DNA from: Mactra quadrangularis
Taxonomy: Eukaryota > Mollusca > Bivalvia > Venerida > Mactridae
Direction: 5' to 3'
Assembly (NCBI GenBank): GCA_025267735.1
Contig: CM046311.1
Location: 23,148,020 to 23,212,019, forward strand
DNA length: 64,000 nucleotides
Both the position numbers and the translations under genes were made by a program. Below are positions 1 to 13,400 of the stretch, one piece after another. Under the pieces are notes generated by a model. The model did no database searches, was not told the DNA's origin, and saw only the letters and a list, made by a program, of their open reading frames with translations. Position 1 is the first letter of the stretch, and each line of letters starts with the position of its first letter.

Positions 1-1378
1 TTGCCGTGAGTTTTTTTTTCGTAAAACGGCATGAGTTCGGTTTTAGCCTAGACTTCTTTCTCAAAATGGAACAATTGTTGCAATGACATAATTATAAAGT
101 GTCTAGTTAACATGTGCATACTTTAAGTCAATTAAGATATCAAAATGAAAATAGATGTGCTAATTCATTGATGGTACGTCTTCTTAAATTTGAAGGGACG
201 TTACTATGGACTAATGTTATAGCAGTTCTGCCTCTTTTATATTTATATGAATTGGTTTATTATTCTTTGACTGATTAATTTGTTTGATAAAGTAAGATAA
301 ACCTTGCAATTAGCAAATTACTCGAAAAGTCAAGTTCTATCCTTGGACTGCTCTTGTTAAATTCTATTAATTGATACTGCATACATTATTTTATAGATAA
401 TATTGCTGCACAAGTTTGATTTTTACATAATTATAATCTTTATTTATTAAATCAGTTCAGGACATCGTTCCTCCAGCACTCCAGTGCTTTGATTATAAAT
501 TCTCTTACCTTTATTTTTCATCGTGTAAGTAGTACAATGTACAATATTATGTTGTAAGATGATTATGTATGCTACTAACTGCAACTAGATTCGAAATTGG
601 GAATATTGATGTTGTTTAATTTATTCAATAAGTAAACCATAATTATATGAATACAATGATGTAACGATAAGTTACAAGAAATACTGGCCTATCAGCATTA
701 CGTCTAGGATTTTTAGTTTTCTATAAAAACGCTGAAAATGATTTCGAAAATACTAAAGTCACCTAACTTAAAGTAGCAATTCAACCATACATCCTCAATT
801 AGATTACTTCATGATAACGTATCTTGAATTTCGAAACAAAAAAAATGTTTTTCACGTACACATGTACTAGGTCTGTTTACACACCATTTCTAAGAAGCAA
901 AAATTAACATTCGGGTTTCTCAGAAATATTGTTGATTTGAAACATCTGTTTTGTAATGTAGGTTAGAAACGTCAGCAGTGGAAATTTTTCAAACGCCCTA
1001 GAAGAGGTGAAATTATAAATCGTTCATGTTACAAGGAAATAAAACATTCTAGTTAGTTGAAAGTTTAAAAATTGGATATAGTGTGGGATATTGTTGTAAC
1101 ATAATAATTGAAATTAAAATTATTATTTTATTGATGCTTTTGTTATTGTTATTTTTATCGCTATTGTATTCATAATTAAAATTATAATAATAATTATAAT
1201 AATGATAAAAATACAATAATAATAATATTGCTATTATTTTTATTTTGTTGTAATTTTCACATCGAGTTTGTTCTACAAGTATCCGTTCCATACAAACAAG
1301 TGTTTATAATAAGGATATAATCAATTGTGTTTCAGTAAAACAAAGACGTGTGTATTAAAAAGTGTCGCAAATAGATTT
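1..1378. other. Upstream flank and 5' UTR of gene 1, no gene seen
   Basis: AT-rich DNA upstream of the first coding exon. I see no coding signal. A low-complexity AT-rich run of short ATT/AAT motifs lies at about 1095-1255. An in-frame TAA at 1310-1312 closes the frame upstream of the gene 1 start, so translation cannot begin earlier in this exon. I could not identify a convincing TATA box or transcription start. Confidence 0.5.
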
Positions 1379-1436
1379 ATGGAAATGTTTATAATAAAAA
1401 GTGTAGTTGTATTTATTTTATTTCATCTTTTAGTAG
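1379..1436 (+). CDS. Gene 1 exon 1: signal peptide
   Basis: Encodes 19 residues plus one base, starting M-E-M-F-I-I-K-S and continuing as a hydrophobic stretch ([12 protein letters not shown]), a typical secretory signal. Donor gtaag at 1437, phase 1. The second in-frame ATG at 1385 is an alternative start. The join to exon 2 recreates a Gly codon. Confidence 0.8.
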
Positions 1437-4400
1437 GTAAGTTGATCAGTTTTCTCTATTGTCCAGGTCTTTTTTTTTAAAGAATATTTGTTGCCAACAG
1501 ACTTGATAAATATTATTCGTCCGTGTTATGTTCCATAATATTAATATAAGAGGTAAATAACGTTCATTTTAATTTAAAATTGTACATTCGTATTTTGTCG
1601 ATCGTTTATTAAATGAATAATTTCTGAAAGCCTGTGGATGATCATAGAAGAATATGTAACTTATGCTACATAGGCGAAACGATCCACACGCAAAGCACTT
1701 TACGGTTATTGTCGTAATTTGGAAATCATCCAGAACTTTGTAAACACATTTTATATTCTGTTTATTTTATATTATCCGGGTGTTATATAAAGAATTAACT
1801 AGAGATATAACTCCCGTAGAATTTCCTTTAAAATCCTTATGCCCAATTTCTTTACATTACCCGAGTGTTATATCGCGAATAAACACGAGATTTAACACCC
1901 GGTGTGTTTCTTTACCTTCGAAATAGTTTAATCCTCAATCATAATCCAGTTAGAAAATGATCTGAGTGTATTTGGTAAAGTGCGTTTCTTTAAAAATTCT
2001 CAGATTAACTCTGGGTTATTTGCCTATTGTTCAAATAATCCTACTATAGGGGTGGTTTAATTCGAGTATGTATTGAAATCTGAACTAAAATGCGGATCAA
2101 TGAATGCTGCTGCTGTGGAGCAAAAAATATATGTTAATAACTGTTGAATTAGGAATATTATTACTTAATGCTCTTTGAAGCTTTAAAATTGAGTTTGTTA
2201 GAAGGGTATGGTAATGTTGTGGAAGGGAAACGCTTTATATGTTAGCGTTCTTTGGTAAAAGAATGAAATTTTAGGCTTCGAGCCACGTAATTGTACAACC
2301 ATTCCAAATGTTATCTTGTCGGTAATTTGTAAAATGAACACACTCATATCAAAACTAACTCTGTATATTGACTACAAAATATATCTATCCAATCGATTGA
2401 TACAATGTGTTTTGTATAATTTCAAGTTGAAATGTAAAGTTGTTTCTTGCATTAAAAATGATCGAAACCGAAAACAAAATTTAATCGTCGGTGCTAAAAA
2501 TTAAAATTCGACCTTAAGTTTGTCGTAGATACTATCTACATAGGGTTTAATGTAATCATAAAAATAGTTTAGATAATGAATTCTTGAATTTTATCAAAAG
2601 AACGAGTATATTTCTCTTTTTGAAAAGACACCATTAGAAACCAAAAGAACAATTATTATAGTGCGAAGAAATTAGGTTCGCATCAGTAAACGGTTCCACG
2701 AGAGCCTTAAAATACTGTAAGAAAATTGATTTATAAAGTGAGGATCGAATATATTTTATTTAGATAGAATAACATTTTAAAATAAATGCATATACATGAT
2801 AGATAGTTTATTTGTTTTTATATTGATAACATTTATAAATGTATGAAGGCAAAACTATATAATAAAAGATGGCAAAACTATACTAGTATAATAAAAGGTG
2901 GCAAAACATGCATATCAGAAGAATAAATATTGAATGAAAACAATTTACTGTATTAAGACAAAATAAATTATAATCGTAATTATTAAACATAATTATTTTC
3001 CATCAACATACCAGTACATTCTTGTGATGTCATCAACGTTTGTATTGACAAGATAGTCACCAAAAGGTAGCATTTTCAATTAATTCACGTGAACTTTGGT
3101 GAGTAAATCCGTACTCGTGTCAGTTATTTTCTACACTCGAATTAATCTCTGATTTGCTAATTTTTTTGAAAGAAACGCGATAGAAATAACCCCGAATTAA
3201 AAACAATCTAAGATTATATAGCGGGTTAGCGAACCCCGAATTTGTCAGGAGTTAATCCTCCAGTAAAGAAATTGGGCATTAATATATGTGAAAATGATCC
3301 GAGTGTACATTGTATTTGGTATAGAGTGGGGTTTTTTTTTAAATTCTCAGATCAACTTTATTCTATTTACCTATTGTTCAAATAAATCTACTGCAAAGGA
3401 GGTTAAATTCGAGTGTATAATAGTAACTGATCTGAAATGCTGGTCGATTAAATGAATGCTTCTGACGTAAAACGCAGTATGATATGTTATCAAAGAATAA
3501 ATTAGTGATATTAGAATTTCATGCTCTCTGAAGCTTCAAAATCGAGTTGATTAGATTTGTACGTCTCTGTTTTTGAAGGAAAACACATTTAAATGATAGC
3601 GTTATCTGTAAAATAATCAAACGCCACTTAAATATTTATTTTTAGAAATACTGACTGGATGATAATAATTACAATAAACACTTCCATACCAAGACCAAAT
3701 CTATCTTCAAAACAGATCTAAGCAATCGAATTAATAAAATGTGTTTTGTATCATTTTAAAAGACTCTGCTGAAAAAAGTCCAAATATAACTTTGGCTGAA
3801 CGTCCGTTGACGCTGTTTCTTGCATTTAAATAATAATCGAAACCGAAAGCAGAATTTAATCGTCGATACTTACACAATTGTTTCATATTTTGTGATAGAT
3901 ACTTCTTAAAATGGTTTATTTTAATTATAAAAATATTTTAGAGCATGTGTGTTCTTGAACCATAACAAAGGATTGAAAAAGACCTATGACTCTTTATCAA
4001 AAGACATTTTTATGAAACTTAATACGCAATCGGGGCGTAATTCATTGAAGCTAATAAGTTCGTGCGTACCAAATATCATCTTTCATTGCTAAAAATGAAA
4101 CACCATAAGACCGTAAGTAAACGTTTACTGTTTTACAAAGGTAAACACAAGTAATGAGCTAAAACTCTACTCAACTCACAGCAGCTTCGCTTCAAGATCG
4201 TAACAAATGCAACATTCTATAAGTTTGCAAGGGGTACAAACAAACTTATAAATTGGCGTTCACTCTCATTTAACTAATTTTGTGTGAAATAATCTATTGA
4301 AACTAAATTATTATCTTAGTATGATAACAATATTTTTTATCAACTTCACAGTACCTTCTTGTGATATCATCAACGTGCGTAACCTAATGCCCAGTTTCTT

Positions 4401-7400
4401 TACATTACCCAAGTGTTATATCGTGAATTAACACGAGATATAACACCGGGTCTGTTTCTTAACCTTCGAAATAGTTTAATGCTCAATTATAATATCGTTA
4501 GGGAATGATCTGAGTGTGTTTGGTAAAGTGCGTTTCTTTAGATAGATAGATAGATGGATGGATGGATGGATGGATGGATGGATGGATGGATGGATGGATG
4601 GATGGATGGATGGATGGATGGATGGATGGATGGATGGATGGATGGATGGATGGATGGATGGATGGATGGATGGATGGATGGATGGATGGATGGATGGATG
4701 GATGGATGGATGGATGGATGGATGGATGGATGGATGGATGGATGGATGGATGGATGGATGGATGGATGGATGGATGGATGGATGGATGGATGGATGGATG
4801 GATGGATGGATGGATGGATGGATGGATGGATGGATGGATGGATGGATGGATGGATGGATGGATGGATGGATGGATGGATGGATGGATGGATGGATGGATG
4901 GATGGATGGATGGATGGATGGATGGATGGATGGATGGATGGATGGATGGATGGATGGATGGATGGATGGATGGATGGATGGATGGATGGATGGATGGATG
5001 GATGGATGGATGGATGGATGGATGGATGGATGGATGGATGGATGGATGGATGGATGGATGGATGGATGGATGGATGGATGGATGGATGGATGGATGGATG
5101 GATGGATGGATGGATGGATGGATGGATGGATGGATGGATGGATGGATGGATGGATGGATGGATGGATGGATGGATGGATGGATGGATGGATGGATGGATG
5201 GATGGATGGATGGATGGATGGATGGATGGATGGATTTATTTAGGTATTGGCAAAATACAACATGACATATGTAATTTAACAATACAATATGATACTATAG
5301 TAATAAATACATAAATATTAAAAGTTACATATACATACATATATACATTGTATATATTAAACCATGTCATAAAATACCAGCACCAGGTTTATCACAAAAA
5401 AGAGTGAACTCTTGTTTCCATTGTGGACCCTCATGTGGTAGTATGACACGGAGAGGCGAAATTAATGTTAACAGTAAAAACATGTTCACAGTAATCCTAA
5501 GGTATCATATCACAGAAAATTGAAACTATTTAACAGTTGCACATGTTACACAGTAAAGTTTATCACAAATGTACAAAGACAGAGATCTTAAAAATTGATA
5601 GACCTATACCTGGCTAGGAAAATAAATAAAAGCACATTACTTATGTAGGAAATAATAAAAAGTTGATGTGAAATTATATAAATATTTTATAAAATTTGAG
5701 GGAACACATTATTTAGACTACTTTAGAAAGCAAAAAGTTTTTTACAGAATCTTTAAAAGGTTTATATTTTATTAAATTAGAAATATCTGCAGGCAAGTTA
5801 TTCCACAGCTTAGAGCCAATATAACAGAAAGATTTAGTTCCTGAATTTTTCACTCTAGGAATACAGTATCCACCCTTGGTACTTAATCTTGTGCTGTAAG
5901 AGTGCACAGAAGTTTGAGATAAAAAATGTTCTTTCAGGTACTCTGGTGCAATACCATGGTTAATTTTATGAACATGGCACAACATAATTTGTTCAACTCT
6001 ACTCTGTACCGGTAACCAATTTAGCTTAATGAAATGTTCCGGTCCAATGTGCGCCCGGGAATCAAAATTAAATATAAATCTAATTAGTTTATTCTGTGTG
6101 GTTTGTAACCTGTTTTTCAAGTTTTGCGTTATGCCATTGTACCACACAGAGCAAGCGTAATCAAAGTGGCATTGAACTAACGCTGTCACAAGTTGTTTTC
6201 TTGTATGAAAATTAAGAAAATCTTTTTTACGATTCAGAAATTTAAGTCGAGCATTGGCTTTTTGAAGAACTGACTCAGCCATAGATTGGAAAGACAAAAA
6301 CTGATCAATGGTTACACCAAGGTATTTGACAGAACTTGTAGCATTAATATTTGTGCCATTACATGAGATATTGAGGTTTGTTTGTGATTTAAGTTTTTGT
6401 TTAGAACCAAAAAGTATTGTTTCAGTTTTACCAAGATGTAAAGACAATTTATTATCAGTTAACCACTGACTTACTAAAAGAAGATCATGAGACAAAGCTT
6501 GTTCAACATAAGATGTGTTCTTTCCAGATACAAGGATGGCAGAATCATCAGCATATAATAATAATTTGTTTTTCACTACACTAGGCATATCATTAACATA
6601 TAAAAGAAATAATAAAGGGCCAAGGATCGAACCTTGTGGAACCCCACATGTAACAGTTGAATTACTTGAAAAAAGTACCAGCCACATCTACTAATTGTTG
6701 TCTTTCAGACAGATAAGACTCAAACCACCGACAAATGCCGTTACCAAAGCCACATGCTTAAGTTTGGTTATAAGAATGGCATGGTTGACAGTGTCAAAAG
6801 CTTTCTGCAGGTCCAGCAACACCATGCCTACAACATTTCCTTTGTCATTTTCAAGACGGATGTAATCGATTAAATGAATTAGACATGTATCAGTGGAGAA
6901 ACCACCCCTAAAACCTGACTGAAAATTGTAAATTAAATGTTTCTCCTTGAGATAAGAATCAATTTGATCATAAACAACTTTTTCAAGAATTTTCGAAAAA
7001 ATATTTAAAATAGACACCGGTCTGTAGTTACCAGCAGATAGACGGTTGTTCTTCTTAAAAAGGGGAACTACTCTTGCATTTTTCAATTCTTCAGGTACTC
7101 TCCCTTGTATAAGAGACAAAATTATAATATGTGTCAGGGGGCCAACAATAATGGGAGCCCCATCCCTGATAAAACGAGAAGGTAGCCCGTCAAGTCCAGT
7201 GGCTTTATTTGGGCTTAAACTGTTGATATATTTTAACACTTTAGCCTCAGACATTAGAGAGAAAGCAAAACTGTTTGATCGGACACCGAGTTTAGAATAA
7301 AAGTTAGTCACAAAACTTTCGCCATATTGACCAACACTGTTGGGAAGTTTATCTACAAGTTTACATGCAATAGTGGTGAAAAAATCATTAAAAGTCTTAG

Positions 7401-10400
7401 CAATAGTGGACTTCTCAAAACACACCTCTCCATCAACAGATAATGTTATATTACAAGAAGGTACATTATTGTTTTTCTTTGAGGGTAAGCCAAGTGTTTT
7501 TAAACACTGCCATAAAGATTTAGAATCATTTTTATTTTCTTCAATAACGCTTGAAAAATAATTAGTTTTAGCATTGTGTACAAGATATTGAACTTTATTT
7601 CTTAGCAACTTAAAAGCATCAAAATTCTCATCAGTTTTTTCTCTTACATACAATTTAAAAGCTTTATTTCTGTCTTCAATAGTTTGAAGAATTTCACCGT
7701 CTATCCATGGTTCTGATCTTTGTTTGAGCCTTATGTGTCTGACAGGAGCAATGCTATCCAAAACTGATAAAAATAAAGTTTTAAAACAATTCCAGCCAAT
7801 GTTTACATCATCACTTAATAACACTTGGCTCCAATCTGTGTTTAAAAGATGTTTTTGAAAATCTTCTTTATTATATCTATTAGTGGATCTGTATTTAACA
7901 TGATTGTGACAACCAAAAAAACTTTTACAATTTTTCCTGGTGCAAAATATTAAACAATGATCACTGAAAGATGTATGTATTACACCAGACTGTAAAATCT
8001 TATCTTTCTCAGATACAAGTATCAAATCAATGGTTGTAGAAGATGTAGCACTAATTCTAGTTGGGTTACATATAAGCTGACTAAAATGAAACATTTAGAT
8101 AAAAGATTTAAAATTTTGTAAAATAGGAAGTGTATGTTTACCGGTAACATCTGTATTAAAATCACCAAGTAATAGAGTCTCATGTGATAAAAAGTCACTG
8201 CTTCTAGAGCAAACATCATTAAGTAAAGAATAAAAGTTATGTTGAGTTGGGGGTCTGTATACAGCTCCACAAAGAATAGGTTTGGACTTCGGAAGAAAAA
8301 TGTCTACCCATACAGCTTCAAGGTCATTGTGAAGTAAGTCGCTGCGAGTGTTCAATGACAGGTCACTTCGTATGTATAAACACACTCCACCACCATGCCT
8401 ATTTCGATCATTGCGTACTGTAGAATAATTATCAATATAAATTTCTGCATCAGTTACCGAGTCATCAAGCCAACTTTCAGAAATACAAATGCATGCTGCT
8501 TTTGAAATTTGAGCTAAAGATTTAATCTCATGAAGTTTTGGGAGTAGACTTTGGACGTTGACGTGAAGAAAGTGCAAACCACGCTGTTGAAAGACTTTAT
8601 AAGCGCTAGAGTTGTTGTTGGAATCTCCTTGCTCACAGGTCACAGGGCCTGGACATGGATGAATGTCTCCACTTAATAATAAAGCTATATGAAGAAAACG
8701 TTTATGTTGATGAAAAGAATACAATGTCGACTCTTTACGTGTTGAATAACTAGAAGAACTGTTCACATAGGTGCCGTAAAACACATGTTGACCGAAATTG
8801 ATTGGTAAAAACGAAATCGTTTCTGCAATATAATTGTCTGAAAATAATGCATCTTTAGGTAGTTGTTTATCATAGTCAATACAGAACCGAGTGGATAAAA
8901 ACAATACAATGATCACCACCTCTGTAATATTCATGCTGATGCTTCCTTACCATTCAGGATGAAGTTGATGGCTTTAAAAGTTGTAAACAAAAAAAACACG
9001 TTACTGTGTTAACAAAAGCCTCTCCAGTCACACACCACTAAAAGCAAAAGACGATTTTCAACTTTTGCTACTGTTTTTTTTTTAAGTTCTCAGATTAAAT
9101 CTGTGTCATTTGCCTATTGTTTGTATGTAGTTTTGCCCTCATATATTTATAAATGTTATTAATATAAAAACTATTGCCATAGCGTAGTGGTTAGCATGTC
9201 TGACTTTATATCCGGAGATTGTGGGTTCGGGCCCGGTCGCGGTAGGTCATATCTTATGCATGAGTTTTGGACCTCGTGATAAGGTAAGTTAGTACTGGTG
9301 ATAGAAACGTGTCCAGGAAACATATAGTAGGAAGAGCTGACCGTCGTGTATATAACCTTAATATGTATTGAATACGACGTTAATCAAAGTGCTGAAGGCA
9401 CTGAATTTGTTCGGGAGGGAATAGTGGAATTAGATTTCCGGCTCAAACAAAACATTCGTTCATAAAGAAAAAATCAGTGATATTAGTTTGAAAGGTAGAC
9501 CAGCACTGTTCCGGTTCAAAACACTTAATACGATCGACCTATAAATACAACATGTTTACCGGACAGGTGAAAATACTACTGATATTTTTTACACAATCGC
9601 CACAAGTCATAGGGGTAATCCTAAAAACAATGCAATAACTGCCGCTAAAAAGGTCAATCATGCACATTTATGATACTGCATCTGTTTGTAAAAAAATCAA
9701 GTCCACTATTCAGACATCATTCAAAGTCATTTACTACGATCTCTTAACTTTTCCTATAGAGCCATTCTGTTACATTAGAAGATGTAACATCTCTACTGAC
9801 AACTGGCACAAACGACAGGTTGTGACTGATACCACACTAGTACATAAGATGACGTAATCATCCCTACTGAGACGCACAACATAGCAGCGAGAATTCTTAC
9901 ACTTGACATATGGTTCGGATAACTAGTGTATTAATGCGCTCGTCATAGCAGACGATCTTTTTGAATTGCTCTATACATACATGTATGCACTGAGGGACTA
10001 CTTCTGGATTCGGTAAACGTTCAAAGTGGGAAAGGGTATGAAATACGGTAAACATATTTGTCCAGGATTGAAGTCCCGAACAAAAAAAAATTAATTAAAA
10101 AAGTAACATAATGTAAAAACAAATAAAACTATCTATCATGTATATACATTTTTCTTTAATTAATACTCTATCTTAATAAAATATATTCAATCCTCATCAC
10201 AATATATACTTTATAAATCATTCTTTTTCTTATAGTATTTTACAGATCTCGATCGTGAAAACGTTTACTGAAAATTGGACGCACATTTGTAAAGGTCGCG
10301 GGTGCTCCTTGTGACCCTATGGAAATATTGCAATTTAAGAAACACTTAGGTAATGTAAAGAAACTGTGCATTAGGTTAGTTTAATTCAAATGTAGATTGG

Positions 10401-13400
10401 AATCGGAACTGAAGTACTGTGAAGTACTGATCAATTTAATGAATTCTGCTGCTGTGGAACAAACAATGATATGCTATCAACTGTTGAATTAGGGATATTA
10501 TAAATAAATACTCTTTGAAGATTAAAAATTGAGTTTGTTAGATGGGCATGGTGATGTCGTGGTGGGGAAACGCTTTATATGTTAGCGTTCGTAAAGGAAT
10601 AGAATTTTAGGCTTCGAGCCGCGTAAATGCATAGCCATTCCAAATTTTATCAAACCGATAATTTGTAAAATAAAACCACCAATATCAAACCTAACTCTGC
10701 ATATTGACTACAAAATATATTTAACCAATTGAGTATCACAAAGTGTTTTGTATAAGTTCAAATGACTTAAAAAAGTTAAGATATAATTTTGTCTGAAAGT
10801 CTATAAATGCTGTTTATTGCATTAAAAATGACCAAAACCGACAGCAGAATTTAATTGTCGGTGCTAGACATTAAAATTCGACCACAAGAAATTCAGTGTT
10901 AGATGCTACCTACATAGGTTTTTATGTAATTCTAAAAATAGTTTCCATGGTGAATTCTTGAATTTTATCAAAAGAACGAGCATATTTCTCGTTATGGAAG
11001 GTTACTATTAGAAACCAAAAGAACAATAAGGGCAATAGAGTGCGAAGTCCTTAGTTTATTTCATTTGTTTGAAAATAAGGAATTAATGGGATGATCGATT
11101 AGAAATTTTGGTGCGTGTATATACATCAGCTTTCTTAAATATATATACATAATCCTCATGGCCATGGTGTAATAGAGCTTTAATACTACAGGTCGTCCAC
11201 GTAAACATTGCGTATATAAACATGGCCAGTTTAATTACACACCAATATTTAGGGGTGATTTATTTTTTTAAAAATACAGTTTGGTTAGTTTACACTTGTT
11301 TTATTAACATATCATCATAAAAAATTACAAAGTAGATATACATCATTTAAGATAAATGTTTAATATCAAGTGGTGTGTTTAAATCAGTAAAATGATGTTC
11401 ATGCATTAGCTTATTCACCTATTCAGTGGGCAGGCCCATTATTTAAAGTACAATAACACGCATGACCTAGAATACGACCTGTACATCGTATTCAATTTAA
11501 TGTGTATTCTTGCATAAAGGTCATGGTCAATTTTACTAAAAAATACCAGCGACTTTTAAAAATGTGCGTCGAATTTTCTGTAAACGTTTCCACGAGAGCC
11601 GTAAAATACTATAGAAAAAATGGTTTGTAAACTATTTGTTGTGATATGAATCGAATGTTTTTTATTTAGATACGTACAATATTATTATTATTTAAAGTAA
11701 ACTACTATTCATAATAGAAAGTTTTTTGTTTTGATAATGATAACATTTATAAATATATGAGGGCAAAACTACATAATAAAATATGACAATACATACATAT
11801 CAGAAGAATATATATTGAATTAAAAATAATTTACTGAATTAAGACAAAATATATTTTAAGATTTTAATTATTAATTTTTTCATCATACCAGCACACTCTT
11901 GTGATATCATCAGCGTTCGTATTGACAACATAATCACATGGTCACCTAAGGGGAGCGTTTTCAAGGTATTCACGTGAACTTTGATGATTAAATCCTTACT
12001 ACAGGTCGTCCACGTAAACATTGCGTATACAAACATTGCCGGTTTCATTACACACTAATATTTAGGACTGAATTTTTTCAACAAATTTATAGTTAGTTTA
12101 CACTTATTGTATAAACACATCATTAATAAAAGACATTATATAACATTTATAATGCACATATACACTGTTTAAAATATATGTTTAATATCAAAGTGGCGTG
12201 TTTAAATCATTAAAATGGTATTCATGCATTAGCTTAATATAAACTATTAAGTGGGCCATTCCATTGTTTAAAGTACAAAAACACGCATGACCTAGAATAA
12301 GGCCTGTAGTGTAAATTATTTGTTTACACTCGAATTAATCTCTGATTTGCTATTTTTTGTAAATTGAGTGCGAGGGTTTTCCGAGTAAGAAGAACCAGAT
12401 TACGGACTTCACGTGAAAATCCGAAAACGCGAATCGTTTGAGGATTTTGGGAAGTCCAAGACTAGGTTTTTAACACAGGAAATCTGTAGCACCAGGTTTA
12501 TATCCGACTTACACAACGATTCAAGTGATTAGTTACACAAATACATTGATTGGGCATGGACTACATTTTTGCAAACGAATTTGAATTTTGATGCATACTT
12601 TTCTCTCACGAGAGTTTAGCGGATCTGAAACTATTAATTTACAGTAATGAGCGTAATTAAATTGCATGTTTTATAATCCGGGAAGGAAAATAGTATTTGT
12701 TAATAAACAATAAATGTATGAATAAGATTCTGGATTTATTATCTTGTTAACATTTATTAAGGCTGATATTTAGTTCTTATTCAACGCCGCCATCTCATTT
12801 TTCGGTAAATTACATAATTGTACTCCTTGCATGTTGGACATAGTTATGAGCAGTGATATTTTACAAACTAATTCTCGATTACATTTGATTTGGATGTATA
12901 ATCGTAGGACAATGAGTCAAAAGGGGGAGTATTTTAGGTGGTTAACGTCATAACTAATATCAGTACATGAATAAATACAACTGAAAATACTTATTTTCAC
13001 CTTTCATGTATTTTGAAGAAATCCAAAGTTCTGTATATATTTTCGAAATGATTTCATGCAAATATTGTAAAGACAATATTTCAAAACTGAACAGTTCGTT
13101 TTGATTCTAAATTCTAAATTTACACGCAGACTGCGTTCCGTTGAATACACAAATTAAAATTTCACGAGAGCAGGTTATTCTTTTCACGTGGCCGGGTTGA
13201 TGTTTTAATATCAACTCGCTCACGTTAACAAGAACAACTCGCTCACGTGAAATCTTTTGTTTTAGTTGGTTGTTCCGAAAAAAAAAAACCAATGTTAAAC
13301 AAAGGAAGCGGTGTGTAATTAAAGAAACGCGATAGAAATACCCCCGAATTCAAAACAATCTAAGACTATATAGCGGGTAACCAACCCCAAATTTGTTAGG

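Larger units (their letters stand above)
5235..9065 (-). mobile_element. Full-length, inactivated CR1-like non-LTR retrotransposon
   Basis: About 3.8 kb plus the GATG tail. Encodes an AP-type endonuclease, reverse transcriptase and C-terminal region in one damaged frame (5713-8934). The 5' UTR is about 130 bp. It interrupts the TIR repeat: the left flank ends GTGCGTTTCTTTA at 4538, and the right flank resumes near 9070 with AAGTTCTCAGATT, which are contiguous in the intact copy near 2000. This looks like a complete insertion rather than a 5'-truncated one. Clade call is from motifs: GDIHPxPGP near the N-terminus and a LNWLPV motif after the RT. Confidence 0.85.

Noticed and set aside
4476..5314. 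Long ORFs of MDGW and SIHP repeats
   Set aside because: They are translations of the GATG microsatellite, open in several frames on both strands.
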